The position numbers and the translations under genes are program-made. The notes under the pieces were generated by a model. That model made no database searches. It had not been told where the DNA came from and was given only the letters and a program-made list of their open reading frames with translations. From an uncultured Eubacteriales bacterium (GTDB lineage: Bacteria > Bacillota > Clostridia > Christensenellales > Borkfalkiaceae), in NCBI GenBank assembly GCA_905207385.1, contig CAJLLH010000098.1, forward strand, positions 1 to 5,270: a DNA stretch of 5,270 nt. Reading direction: 5' to 3'. Positions 1 through 5,270 of this stretch are shown one piece after another; the first letter of the stretch is position 1; the number at the start of each line of letters is the position of its first letter.

Positions 1-1838
1 TGCTCGTGCGTGCCGCGCTCTATTATGCGACCGTGGTCGAGCACTATTATGACGTCGGAATTTTTGACGGTGGAAAGCCTGTGCGCTATTACGAATACCG
101 TTCTGCCCTTCATGAGCGCGTCCATGCCGCGCTGAACTATGGCTTCCGTTCGGGTATCGATGGACGAAGTAGCCTCGTCAAGAATCATGACGGGCGGGTC
201 GGCAACCGCGGCGCGCGCTATGGACAAAAGCTGCCTTTGACCCTGCGAAAGATTAGCTCCGTTGCCCGAAATGAACGTGTTGTAGCCTTCGGGCAGGCGG
301 GTTATGAAGTCGTCCGCACCCGCAAGTTTTGCGGCGGCTTTGCACTCCTCGTCGGTGGCGTCGAGCTTGCCGTAACGGATATTATCCATTACCGTGCCCG
401 TAAACAGGTTGGTATCCTGCAGAACCATGCCGAGCGAATGCCTTAAATCGGCTTTCTTTATCTTGTTGATGTTGATGCCGTCGTAGCGTATTTTGCCGTC
501 GGCTATATCGTAGAACCTGTTGATAAGGTTGGTTATGGTAGTTTTGCCCGCGCCAGTCGCACCTACGAAAGCTACCTTTTGTCCGGGTTTTGCATAGAGC
601 GAAACGCCGCGCAGTACGGGCTTACCCTCTTCATATTCGAAGTCAACGTCGAACATGCGCACATCGCCCTGCAACTTTGTATATGTAACCGAACCGTCGG
701 CCTGATGAGGATGCTTCCACGCCCACATGCCGGTGCGCTCGGCGCATTCCTTTATTTCGCCGTTCTCTTCCCTGCAACGCACTAAGGTTACATAGCCGTC
801 GTCCACCTCGGGCGGGCGGTCTATAAGGTCGAACACGCGCGCAGTGCCCGCAATGCCCATTACGACTGAGTTTACCTGCTGGGAAACCTGATTGATGTTG
901 CCCGTAAACTGCTTTGCCATATTAAGGAAAGGCACGACAACGCTTATGGATATAGCCATACCCGAAAAGCTTACGTTATGCACGCCGAGTTCGGGAATGA
1001 GGAATATTCCGCCAACAACAGCGAGGACTACGTAAAGCACGTTGCCTATATTGAACAGCGCGGGAGCAAGCATGTTTGCATACCTGTTTGCGCGGCGGCT
1101 TGCATCGTAAAGCCTGTCGTTTACCTCATCGAAGCCCGCGGCGGCTGCCTCTTCGTGGCAGAAAGTTTTGATAACCTTCTGACCTACGAGCATTTCTTCT
1201 ATGTACCCCTCTTCTTCGGCTATAACCTGCTGTTGCTTCATGAAATAGCGCGCGCTGCCGCCGCCTATGCGCTTGGTTACAAGCAGCATAACCGCCGTGC
1301 CGGCAAGCACTACAAGCGTGAGCCACAGGCAATAATAAAGCATTATGAAGAATACCGAGAGCACGGTTATTGCAGATATGAGTATCTGCGGGCAGGACTG
1401 GGAAACGAGCTGGCGCAGAGTATCTATATCGTTGGTATAATAGCTCATTATGTCGCCGTGCCCGGTTGTATCGAAAAAGCGTATGGGCAGTTTCTGCATG
1501 CCGTTGAACATTTTATCGCGCAGTTTTTCAAGCGTGCCCTGCGTGATTATCGTCATAAGCTGACCAAACGCCGTACCCGTCGCCAGCGAGGTTACATAAA
1601 GCGCTATTAAAATGTATACGTCGCGGAGAATGGGTCCGCCGGCTTCTTCCCAGGACGCGCCCGATTCAAAGGCATTGGATATGCCTTCTATTACCCTCTG
1701 CATGAATATGGCGGGAACTGCGCCGACAATAGCGGTGAGCGTTATGCACGCTATGGCTACGGGCAGGAGCACGGGATAGAAAGATAATACCGTTTTAAAC
1801 AGGCGGAGAAGTACGCCTTTTTTCTTTTCAGTCTTCAA
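1..1838 (-). CDS. ABC exporter half-transporter, catalytically intact subunit (3' end cut by window edge)
   Basis: This gene encodes a fused membrane and ATPase subunit of an ABC exporter, expected to pair with the product of the gene just upstream. The frame stays open for 612 codons and leaves the window just after the GTHE motif, so only a short C-terminal tail is missing. About six membrane segments fall within residues 20-306 (roughly 20-47, 73-98, 150-190 as two, 258-282, 288-306). The nucleotide-binding domain spans about 392-612: Walker A GATGAGKTT (426-434), Q-loop Q474, signature LSQGQ (530-534), Walker B VMILDE (550-555) with catalytic E555, and H-loop H586. The signature has Gln in place of the second Gly. 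An extra segment (about 346-391) lies between the membrane and ATPase domains. The start is a TTG at 1838, chosen because AAGGAGGG ends 8 nt upstream; it overlaps the upstream stop by 11 nt. Substrate unknown; multidrug or peptide export is possible by family. Confidence 0.93.
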   Translation of the reverse strand, partial: MKTEKKKGVLLRLFKTVLSFYPVLLPVAIACITLTAIVGAVPAIFMQRVIEGISNAFESGASWEEAGGPILRDVYILIALYVTSLATGTAFGQLMTIITQGTLEKLRDKMFNGMQKLPIRFFDTTGHGDIMSYYTNDIDTLRQLVSQSCPQILISAITVLSVFFIMLYYCLWLTLVVLAGTAVMLLVTKRIGGGSARYFMKQQQVIAEEEGYIEEMLVGQKVIKTFCHEEAAAAGFDEVNDRLYDASRRANRYANMLAPALFNIGNVLYVVLAVVGGIFLIPELGVHNVSFSGMAISISVVVPFLNMAKQFTGNINQVSQQVNSVVMGIAGTARVFDLIDRPPEVDDGYVTLVRCREENGEIKECAERTGMWAWKHPHQADGSVTYTKLQGDVRMFDVDFEYEEGKPVLRGVSLYAKPGQKVAFVGATGAGKTTITNLINRFYDIADGKIRYDGININKIKKADLRHSLGMVLQDTNLFTGTVMDNIRYGKLDATDEECKAAAKLAGADDFITRLPEGYNTFISGNGANLSQGQRQLLSIARAAVADPPVMILDEATSSIDTRTEAIVQRGMDALMKGRTVFVIAHRLSTVKNSDVIIVLDHGRIIERGTHE

Positions 1839-3573
1839 GGTCGTGTCCCTCCTTGTTCTGCGAGGTATAAACTTCGCGGTATATGGCGTTGCGCTTTAAA
1901 AGCTCGGCGTGAGTGCCGATATCGTTAATTCTGCCGCCGTCCATAACTATAATTCTGTCCGCGTCCTCTACCGAAGCGGTGCGCTGAGCTATAATTATTT
2001 TGGTGGTCTGAGGGATGTATTCCCTGAACGCCTTGCGTATTTTTGCGTCGGTATGGGTATCCACAGCCGACGTGCTGTCGTCAAGAATGAGAATTTTAGG
2101 CTTTTTAAGAAGGGCGCGCGCTATGCAGAGCCTCTGCTTCTGTCCGCCCGATACGTTGGCGCCGCCCTGCTCGATATATGTATCGTACTTGTCGGGGAAA
2201 CGCTCTATGAATTCGTCGGCGCAGGCGAGGCGGCAGGCTTCGGCTACTTCCTCGTCGGTAGCGTTCTCGTCGCCCCAGCGAAGGTTTTCTTTTATCGTGC
2301 CCGAGAAAAGAACGTTCTTCTGAAGCACCATTGCTACGCTGTTGCGGAGCACTTCCATATCGTACTCCCTTACGTCGATGCCGCCGACCTTTACCGAACC
2401 TTCTGTTACGTCATAAAGCCTTGAAATAAGCTGAACGAGCGTTGATTTTGACGAGCCCGTGCCGCCTATTATGCCTATGGTTTCGCCCGAACGGATATGC
2501 AGGTTGATATCGGAAAGCGCGCTCTTTTCTGCCGCGGCGGAGTATTTGAAGCTTACGCCGTCAAAGTCTACAGAGCCGTCTTTAACCTCCGTTACGGGGT
2601 TTTCGGGATTTTTAAGCGTGCTTTCTTCAGTAAGCACTTCAACTATACGCCTGCCCGATTCACCAGCCATGGCTATCATCGTGAACGCCATGGAAAGCAT
2701 CATAAGGCTGTTGAGCATCATAAAGCCGTAGGTAAGTATGGACGAAAATTCGCCGACGTTGAGTTCAAGACCCGCGCTGGTTATAATTATGTAAGAGCCG
2801 AACGACATAACCACGCACATAACCACATAAAGACAGAACTGCATTATGGGCTGGTTGAACGCAAGAATTCTTTCAGCTTTCTGGAAGTCTTTTCTGAGCT
2901 CGTGCGAGGCGACGCCGAACTTTTCCTGCTCGTACTCTTCGCGCACGTAAGACTTGACTTCACGAGCGGCTTTAACGTTTTCCTGTATAGAACTGTTGAG
3001 CTTATCGTACTTGCGGAACGCCCTGCGGAAAAGCGGTATTGTTTTTACCACTATAACGGTAAGACCTATCGCAAGAAGGGGCACGACCGCAACGAACACC
3101 CACGCAAGGCTGCCGCCCATGACGAACGCCATTACAAAGCTGAATATAAGCATAAGCGGCGAACGTATTACAAGGCGTATAAGAAGCATATATGCCGTCT
3201 GAACGTTTGTAACGTCGGTAGTCATACGCGTTATCAGCGAAGATACATTAAAGCGGTCAATGTTCTGGAAAGAATAAGACTGTATTTTGTAGAACATATC
3301 TTTGCGCAGATTTTTAGCCAGACCGCTGGAAGCCGCGGCGCACATTGCGCCAGACAAAACACCGAATACCAGCGAAGCCACTGCCATAGCCACAAGCACG
3401 GCGCCGTATTTGAGTATGACGTCGAGCCCGCAACCCGCTTGTATCTCGTTTACGAGTTTTGCTATTACAAACGGTATAAGGCATTCGAGCAGCACTTCAA
3501 AAGTGACGAGTACCGGGGTCGCTATAGAAGGACGCTTGTATTCCCTTAAGCTCCCGGCAATTTCCTTTACCAT
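1828..3573 (-). CDS. ABC exporter half-transporter, degenerate-site subunit
   Basis: This gene encodes a 581-aa membrane-ATPase fusion, the usual length for an ABC half-exporter, and is the first gene of the operon. Six membrane segments are visible at about 18-41, 56-80, 129-152, 155-177, 242-265 and 277-302. The nucleotide-binding domain follows from about 333: A-loop Y344, Walker A GGTGSSKST (370-378), Q418, signature VSGGQ (474-478), Walker B ILILDD (494-499), D-loop SAVD (502-505). Three catalytic positions deviate: Ser375 replaces the last Walker A Gly, Asp499 replaces the catalytic Glu, and Gln530 replaces the H-loop His. This pattern is known from the non-catalytic partner of heterodimeric exporters such as TM287/288 and BmrCD. 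The ATG at 3573 is preferred because AGGAGG precedes it by 4 nt and MVKEIAGSLREYKR is a typical N-terminus; an in-frame GTG at 3654 has no ribosome binding site. Substrate not readable from sequence. Confidence 0.95.
   Translation of the reverse strand: MVKEIAGSLREYKRPSIATPVLVTFEVLLECLIPFVIAKLVNEIQAGCGLDVILKYGAVLVAMAVASLVFGVLSGAMCAAASSGLAKNLRKDMFYKIQSYSFQNIDRFNVSSLITRMTTDVTNVQTAYMLLIRLVIRSPLMLIFSFVMAFVMGGSLAWVFVAVVPLLAIGLTVIVVKTIPLFRRAFRKYDKLNSSIQENVKAAREVKSYVREEYEQEKFGVASHELRKDFQKAERILAFNQPIMQFCLYVVMCVVMSFGSYIIITSAGLELNVGEFSSILTYGFMMLNSLMMLSMAFTMIAMAGESGRRIVEVLTEESTLKNPENPVTEVKDGSVDFDGVSFKYSAAAEKSALSDINLHIRSGETIGIIGGTGSSKSTLVQLISRLYDVTEGSVKVGGIDVREYDMEVLRNSVAMVLQKNVLFSGTIKENLRWGDENATDEEVAEACRLACADEFIERFPDKYDTYIEQGGANVSGGQKQRLCIARALLKKPKILILDDSTSAVDTHTDAKIRKAFREYIPQTTKIIIAQRTASVEDADRIIVMDGGRINDIGTHAELLKRNAIYREVYTSQNKEGHDLED
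1847..1854 (-). promoter_or_regulatory. Ribosome binding site deciding a TTG start
   Basis: AAGGAGGG lies inside the last codons of the upstream ABC gene, 8 nt before the TTG at 1838. No in-frame ATG or GTG is close enough to use it, so it fixes the unusual TTG start and implies translational coupling across the 11-nt overlap. Confidence 0.85.
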
Positions 3574-3577
3574 AAAA

Positions 3578-3583
3578 CCTCCT
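3578..3583 (-). promoter_or_regulatory. Ribosome binding site of the first ABC gene
   Basis: AGGAGG, within a longer purine run AAAAAGAGGAGG, is followed by TTTT and the ATG at 3573. The 4-nt gap is slightly short but this is the only strong site near the gene start, and it rules out the longer in-frame GTG start at 3654. Confidence 0.85.
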
Positions 3584-3709
3584 CTTTTTCCAAAATAAAC
3601 ATTCAAATCGTTATCCGCGCAGACGGGTACTTTAATGGCTAAAGCGTAAAACACAAGTTAATTGCGGCATATGCCCGCACCAATTGCGCGCGACAACTTC
3701 AAATTAAAG

Positions 3710-3744
3710 CACGGCGCAGGCAATAAAAAGCTTGCCACGCCGTG
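3710..3744 (-). promoter_or_regulatory. Stable hairpin near the 5' end of the ABC operon leader
   Basis: On the minus strand CACGGCG (3744-3738) pairs with CGCCGTG (3716-3710), and GGCAA (3736-3732) pairs with TTGCC (3723-3719). A small T/TG internal loop separates the two stems, and GCTTTTTA forms the terminal loop. It would begin about 14 nt after the predicted transcription start. No T-run follows on either strand, so it does not look like a simple terminator. It could protect the 5' end of the mRNA or take part in leader control; its role is unknown. Confidence 0.6.
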
Positions 3745-3764
3745 AAATTCAAGAAAACACCCGC

Positions 3765-3793
3765 ATTCTATCAAAATTATAGTTAGATGTCAA
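3765..3793 (-). promoter_or_regulatory. Sigma-A promoter of the ABC operon
   Basis: On the minus strand a perfect -35 TTGACA (3793-3788) and a -10 TAGAAT (3770-3765) are separated by exactly 17 bp. TGA directly before the -10 also makes an extended -10. Transcription should start near 3758, giving a leader of about 185 nt before the ABC start codon. This is a strong constitutive-looking promoter, so control, if any, may act through the leader or an operator nearby. Confidence 0.85.
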
Positions 3794-3876
3794 ACAATAT
3801 TTTCAAAAAGCGTGAAGCCGCCGTTTTTTCTGCGTTTCGCACAATTATTTTGTTAAATGCAAGCAAAATTACACAG

Positions 3877-3905
3877 TTTACAAATACGGTGCAACGTGAT
3901 ACAAT
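3877..3905 (+). promoter_or_regulatory. Sigma-A promoter of the TIGR04076 gene, start of transcription at the ATG
   Basis: TTTACA (3877-3882) and TACAAT (3900-3905) are separated by 17 bp, and TGA just before the -10 gives an extended -10. The expected transcription start, about 7 nt after the -10, is at or within a base of the A of the ATG at 3912. The resulting mRNA would have no leader. Confidence 0.75.
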
Positions 3906-3911
3906 ATACTC

Positions 3912-4226
3912 ATGAAAAAGTGTAAAATTACCGTAATGCGCATAGCGCGGCACGAAGACCTGAGCGCGATTTACGAAAACCCGATAGAGCACGCCTGCGA
4001 TTTGAAGGAAGGCGACGCATTTATAGCCGACGGCTGGAACAAACCCGAGGGACTGTGTTCAAGCGCGTGGGAAAGCATGTCGCCTTTCGTGCTTGCGCTG
4101 GCAAGCGGCGGCGAAAACCTGTACGACGGGTGGATGAAAAACCCGAAATCAGCCATGATATCCTGCAACGACGGCTTCAGACCAGTAAGTTTTTACATTG
4201 AAGCGCTTGATGAAGACGCCGACTGA
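3912..4226 (+). CDS. TIGR04076 family protein of unknown function
   Basis: This 104-aa protein matches, from memory, the uncharacterised TIGR04076 family over its whole length: an N-terminal KCKITV strand, a Cys in the ACDLKEGDAF region (C29), the PEGLCSSAW segment (45-53), GG and YDGW (66-74), and the C-terminal block CNDGFRPV (85-92). Four cysteines (C4, C29, C49, C85) are present, but no metal-binding or catalytic role is established. There is no signal peptide or membrane segment, so it should be cytoplasmic. The ATG at 3912 is chosen because the family's conserved region starts immediately after it; the next Met (residue 9) would cut into that region. No Shine-Dalgarno sequence precedes the ATG, and the predicted promoter puts the mRNA start on the ATG itself. 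It is a single-gene unit, divergent from the ABC operon and convergent with the XRE regulator. Function unknown. Confidence 0.88.
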   Translation: MKKCKITVMRIARHEDLSAIYENPIEHACDLKEGDAFIADGWNKPEGLCSSAWESMSPFVLALASGGENLYDGWMKNPKSAMISCNDGFRPVSFYIEALDEDAD

Positions 4227-4240
4227 AATTTCAACTTAAT

Positions 4241-4294
4241 AAAACGGGCATATGTGCGGTGCAATTTAATTTACCCCGCACATATGCCCGTTTT
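4241..4294. terminator. Bidirectional intrinsic terminator between convergent genes
   Basis: A perfect 19-bp inverted repeat (4241-4259 with 4276-4294) encloses a 16-nt loop. It has an AAAA-CGGGC left flank and a GCCCG-TTTT right flank, so a T tract follows the stem on both strands. It begins 15 bp after the stop of the TIGR04076 gene and lies downstream of the XRE gene on the other strand, so it can end both transcripts. The T tract is short (TTTT), but the stem is unusually long. Confidence 0.8.
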
Positions 4295-4314
4295 AAAATA
4301 TTGCAAGTCTATAG

Positions 4315-4350
4315 TTTTAGGGCGCGCGTAAATTTACGCGCGCCCTAAAA
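4315..4350. repeat. 36-bp perfect palindrome with reversed T/A tract polarity
   Basis: The 18-base half-site TTTTAGGGCGCGCGTAAA (4315-4332) is followed directly by its exact reverse complement (4333-4350), with further A residues to 4353. The GC-rich core would form a very stable hairpin in RNA. However, T residues precede the stem and A residues follow it on both strands, the opposite of an intrinsic terminator. It lies 17 bp beyond the XRE stop codon. Possibilities are a protein-binding site, an mRNA 3'-end stabiliser, or a dispersed palindromic repeat; the window does not decide. Confidence 0.75.
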
Positions 4351-4366
4351 AAAGCAGATTATTGTA

Positions 4367-4816
4367 TCAGTATCCCTTATTCCACGCGTGCGCAAGTATA
4401 TCTTTAAGCACAAGGCAACTGTCCAGCCTGTCGTAACCGTATTCTTCCTGCAACCTTTTAAGCAGAACGCAAAGTTGCTCCGCATATCTGGGTATATCCA
4501 CCTTTTGCTGATAGGTGGCGAGCACAGGGTATTTTCTGCTCCATAGTTTAGTCCAGTCCACCTTTCTTTCAGTTTCTTCGCTTATGCTGTCTATCGCGCG
4601 CTCGATTTCCTTTATATCGGCATCATAACGCGTAAGCTCGTCAAGCGTTACACCGTACATATGCGCCAACGCGGCGGCCTGACGGATATCGGGAAGCGTT
4701 TCTCCCGTCTCCCATTTAGACACCGTCTGGCGACTTACTCCCAGTTTTTCGGCAACTTCTTCCTGAGAAAGCCCGCTGCTTTTTCTTGCTTTATACAAAT
4801 TGTTTCCAAGCCCCAT
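4367..4816 (-). CDS. XRE-family (HTH_3) transcriptional regulator
   Basis: This is a 149-aa predicted cytoplasmic DNA-binding protein. Residues about 4-64 form a classical Cro/C1-type helix-turn-helix domain: the LSQEEVAEKLGVSRQTVSKWE segment (16-36) contains both HTH helices, and LPDIRQAAALAHMYGVTLDEL (41-61) completes the fold. Residues 68-149 are charged and probably helical, with several aromatic residues and no membrane segment; I recognise no named domain or enzyme motif there, and it may serve in dimerisation or sensing. The ATG at 4816 is supported by the usual position of the HTH near the N-terminus and by AAAGGGG 5 nt upstream, a moderate ribosome binding site. It has its own promoter and a candidate operator at the transcription start, which would fit autoregulation. 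It converges on the TIGR04076 gene. Its targets are not known. Confidence 0.92.
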   Translation of the reverse strand: MGLGNNLYKARKSSGLSQEEVAEKLGVSRQTVSKWETGETLPDIRQAAALAHMYGVTLDELTRYDADIKEIERAIDSISEETERKVDWTKLWSRKYPVLATYQQKVDIPRYAEQLCVLLKRLQEEYGYDRLDSCLVLKDILAHAWNKGY

Positions 4817-4848
4817 AACTACCCCTTTTGCGCCGCACTGTTTGAGGC

Positions 4849-4866
4849 GGACAAAATTTTTTGTAC
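4849..4866. promoter_or_regulatory. Candidate operator at the XRE transcription start
   Basis: GGACAAAATTTTTTGTAC is an imperfect palindrome: the 8-base arms match at 7 of 8 positions around a central TT. It covers the predicted transcription start of the XRE gene, a common place for an autoregulatory operator of this family. The sequence is AT-rich, so chance is not excluded. Confidence 0.4.
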
Positions 4867-4872
4867 GACAAT

Positions 4873-4901
4873 ATTATATACGATTTTAAGCTTTGCGTCC
4901 A
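4873..4901 (-). promoter_or_regulatory. Promoter of the XRE regulator gene
   Basis: On the minus strand a perfect -10 TATAAT (4878-4873) lies 17 bp downstream of TGGACG (4901-4896), which matches 4 of 6 consensus -35 bases. Transcription should start near 4866, leaving a leader of about 50 nt. The weak -35 would suit a regulated gene. Confidence 0.7.
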
Positions 4902-4920
4902 CCTGAAAAAACTTGCAATT

Positions 4921-5231
4921 TTGCGCTTTATTTTAACTTTTCCGCGATGCGGTTGCCTTAGCTACTAATTAACAGTCAGGAGATGTTGACTATACGCCAC
5001 GAATTTAAATACTGCTTTTACTCGACGCCGTTGTCTTTATCCTTAAATTAACCGCCAAGCTGCGTTTAGTTTACGCTTATATATTTAAACGTTTCTTTTG
5101 CACAACCTCATTGTCATTTGACCTAAATTAACACTACGCGACGTTTAGTATACTCCTTATATTAAACATTTCTTTTACGCAGCACCGTTGACATTTGCCC
5201 CAAATTAGCTACCAAACGGTGTTTAGTTTAC
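4921..5231. repeat. Four diverged tandem repeats of about 79 bp
   Basis: Read on the minus strand, copies lie at 5231-5154, 5153-5075, 5074-4996 and 4995 to about 4923. Each begins GTAAACTAAAC or a close variant (GTATACTAAAC, GTATAGTCAAC), followed by GTTAATTT-like, CAAATGACAA-like and GTAAAAGAAA-like blocks; the three right-hand copies then add a TTTAA block. The AAATTA landmark on the plus strand recurs at 4966 (as TAATTA), 5045, 5125 and 5202, giving spacings of 79, 80 and 77 bp. The copy nearest the XRE gene is the most decayed. Unequal unit lengths and stop codons in all frames argue against coding. The array nearly fills the gene-free right end of the window; its function is unknown. 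Confidence 0.8.
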
Positions 5232-5251
5232 AACATAAATTCAAGCGCCGC

Positions 5252-5270
5252 GAAAGCCATTCTGGCTTTC
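5252..5270. other. Perfect hairpin at the right window edge, possible terminator
   Basis: GAAAGCCA (5252-5259) and TGGCTTTC (5263-5270) are exact reverse complements around a TTC loop. The shape is typical of an intrinsic terminator, but the sequence after it on the plus strand is outside the window, and on the minus strand no T tract follows. It could end a plus-strand transcript crossing the repeat array, or belong to the next gene. Confidence 0.45.

Noticed and set aside
6..1610. Several open frames on the plus strand, for example 6-446 and 978-1610
   Set aside because: They lie opposite the continuous second ABC gene, which carries all ATPase motifs in one uninterrupted frame.
2497..3549. 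A 350-codon open frame on the plus strand
   Set aside because: It lies wholly opposite the ABC gene, its composition (many Tyr, His, Arg, Lys) is that of an antisense shadow, and it shows no family motif.
3574..3654. A 27-residue N-terminal extension of the upstream ABC subunit starting from a GTG at 3654
   Set aside because: The GTG has no ribosome binding site, the extra residues do not look like an exporter N-terminus, and the ATG at 3573 has AGGAGG just before it.
3710..3744. Leader hairpin as a simple intrinsic terminator
   Set aside because: The stem is strong but is followed by CTTTAATTT on the minus strand and AAATTC on the plus strand, with no proper T tract.
4921..5231. CRISPR array or integron attC sites
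   Set aside because: There are no identical short repeats with unique spacers; divergence is spread over each unit. The attC core GTTRRRY does not match GTTAATT, and no gene cassettes lie between units.
5075..5231. Short peptides encoded by the repeats (minus strand, for example MSTVLRKRNV and MTMRLCKRNV, both preceded by an in-frame NLGQ)
   Set aside because: The two better-preserved copies keep a similar frame with some synonymous changes, but the other two lose the ATG or the frame, no ribosome binding site precedes them, and unit lengths are not multiples of three.

Overview
The window looks like a chromosomal segment of a Gram-positive, low-to-mid GC bacterium of the Clostridia type (Bacillota). 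The reasons are strong AGGAGG-type ribosome binding sites, consensus sigma-A promoters, frequent ATA isoleucine codons, and the closest remembered relatives of all four proteins. This placement is inference from sequence style; no marker gene is present.

Layout. Positions 1-3573 (minus strand) hold a two-gene operon for a heterodimeric ABC exporter. The upstream subunit (581 aa) has a degenerate nucleotide-binding domain. The downstream subunit (at least 612 aa, cut by the left edge a few residues past its last motif) has an intact one. The two genes overlap by 11 nt. Positions 3574-3911 are a divergent intergenic region. It carries a near-consensus promoter for the ABC operon with a roughly 185-nt structured leader, and on the other strand a promoter that places the start of transcription on the ATG of the next gene. 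Positions 3912-4226 (plus) encode a small TIGR04076-family protein of unknown function. Positions 4227-4366 separate it from a convergent XRE-family regulator gene (4367-4816, minus) and contain two very strong inverted repeats: a bidirectional terminator and a 36-bp perfect palindrome with the wrong tract polarity for a terminator. From 4817 to the right edge there is no gene. This stretch holds the regulator's promoter and a candidate operator, then four diverged tandem copies of a unit of about 79 bp (about 4921-5231), then a hairpin touching the window edge.

How the parts may work together. The two ABC proteins should form one transporter with one degenerate and one catalytic ATP site, a known arrangement in Bacillota multidrug exporters; the substrate cannot be read from the sequence. 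The XRE regulator has a possible operator at its own transcription start, and a weaker look-alike lies between the divergent ABC and TIGR04076 promoters, so it might control them, but that is speculative. The least explained material is the tandem repeat array, the 36-bp palindrome and the apparently leaderless TIGR04076 gene.
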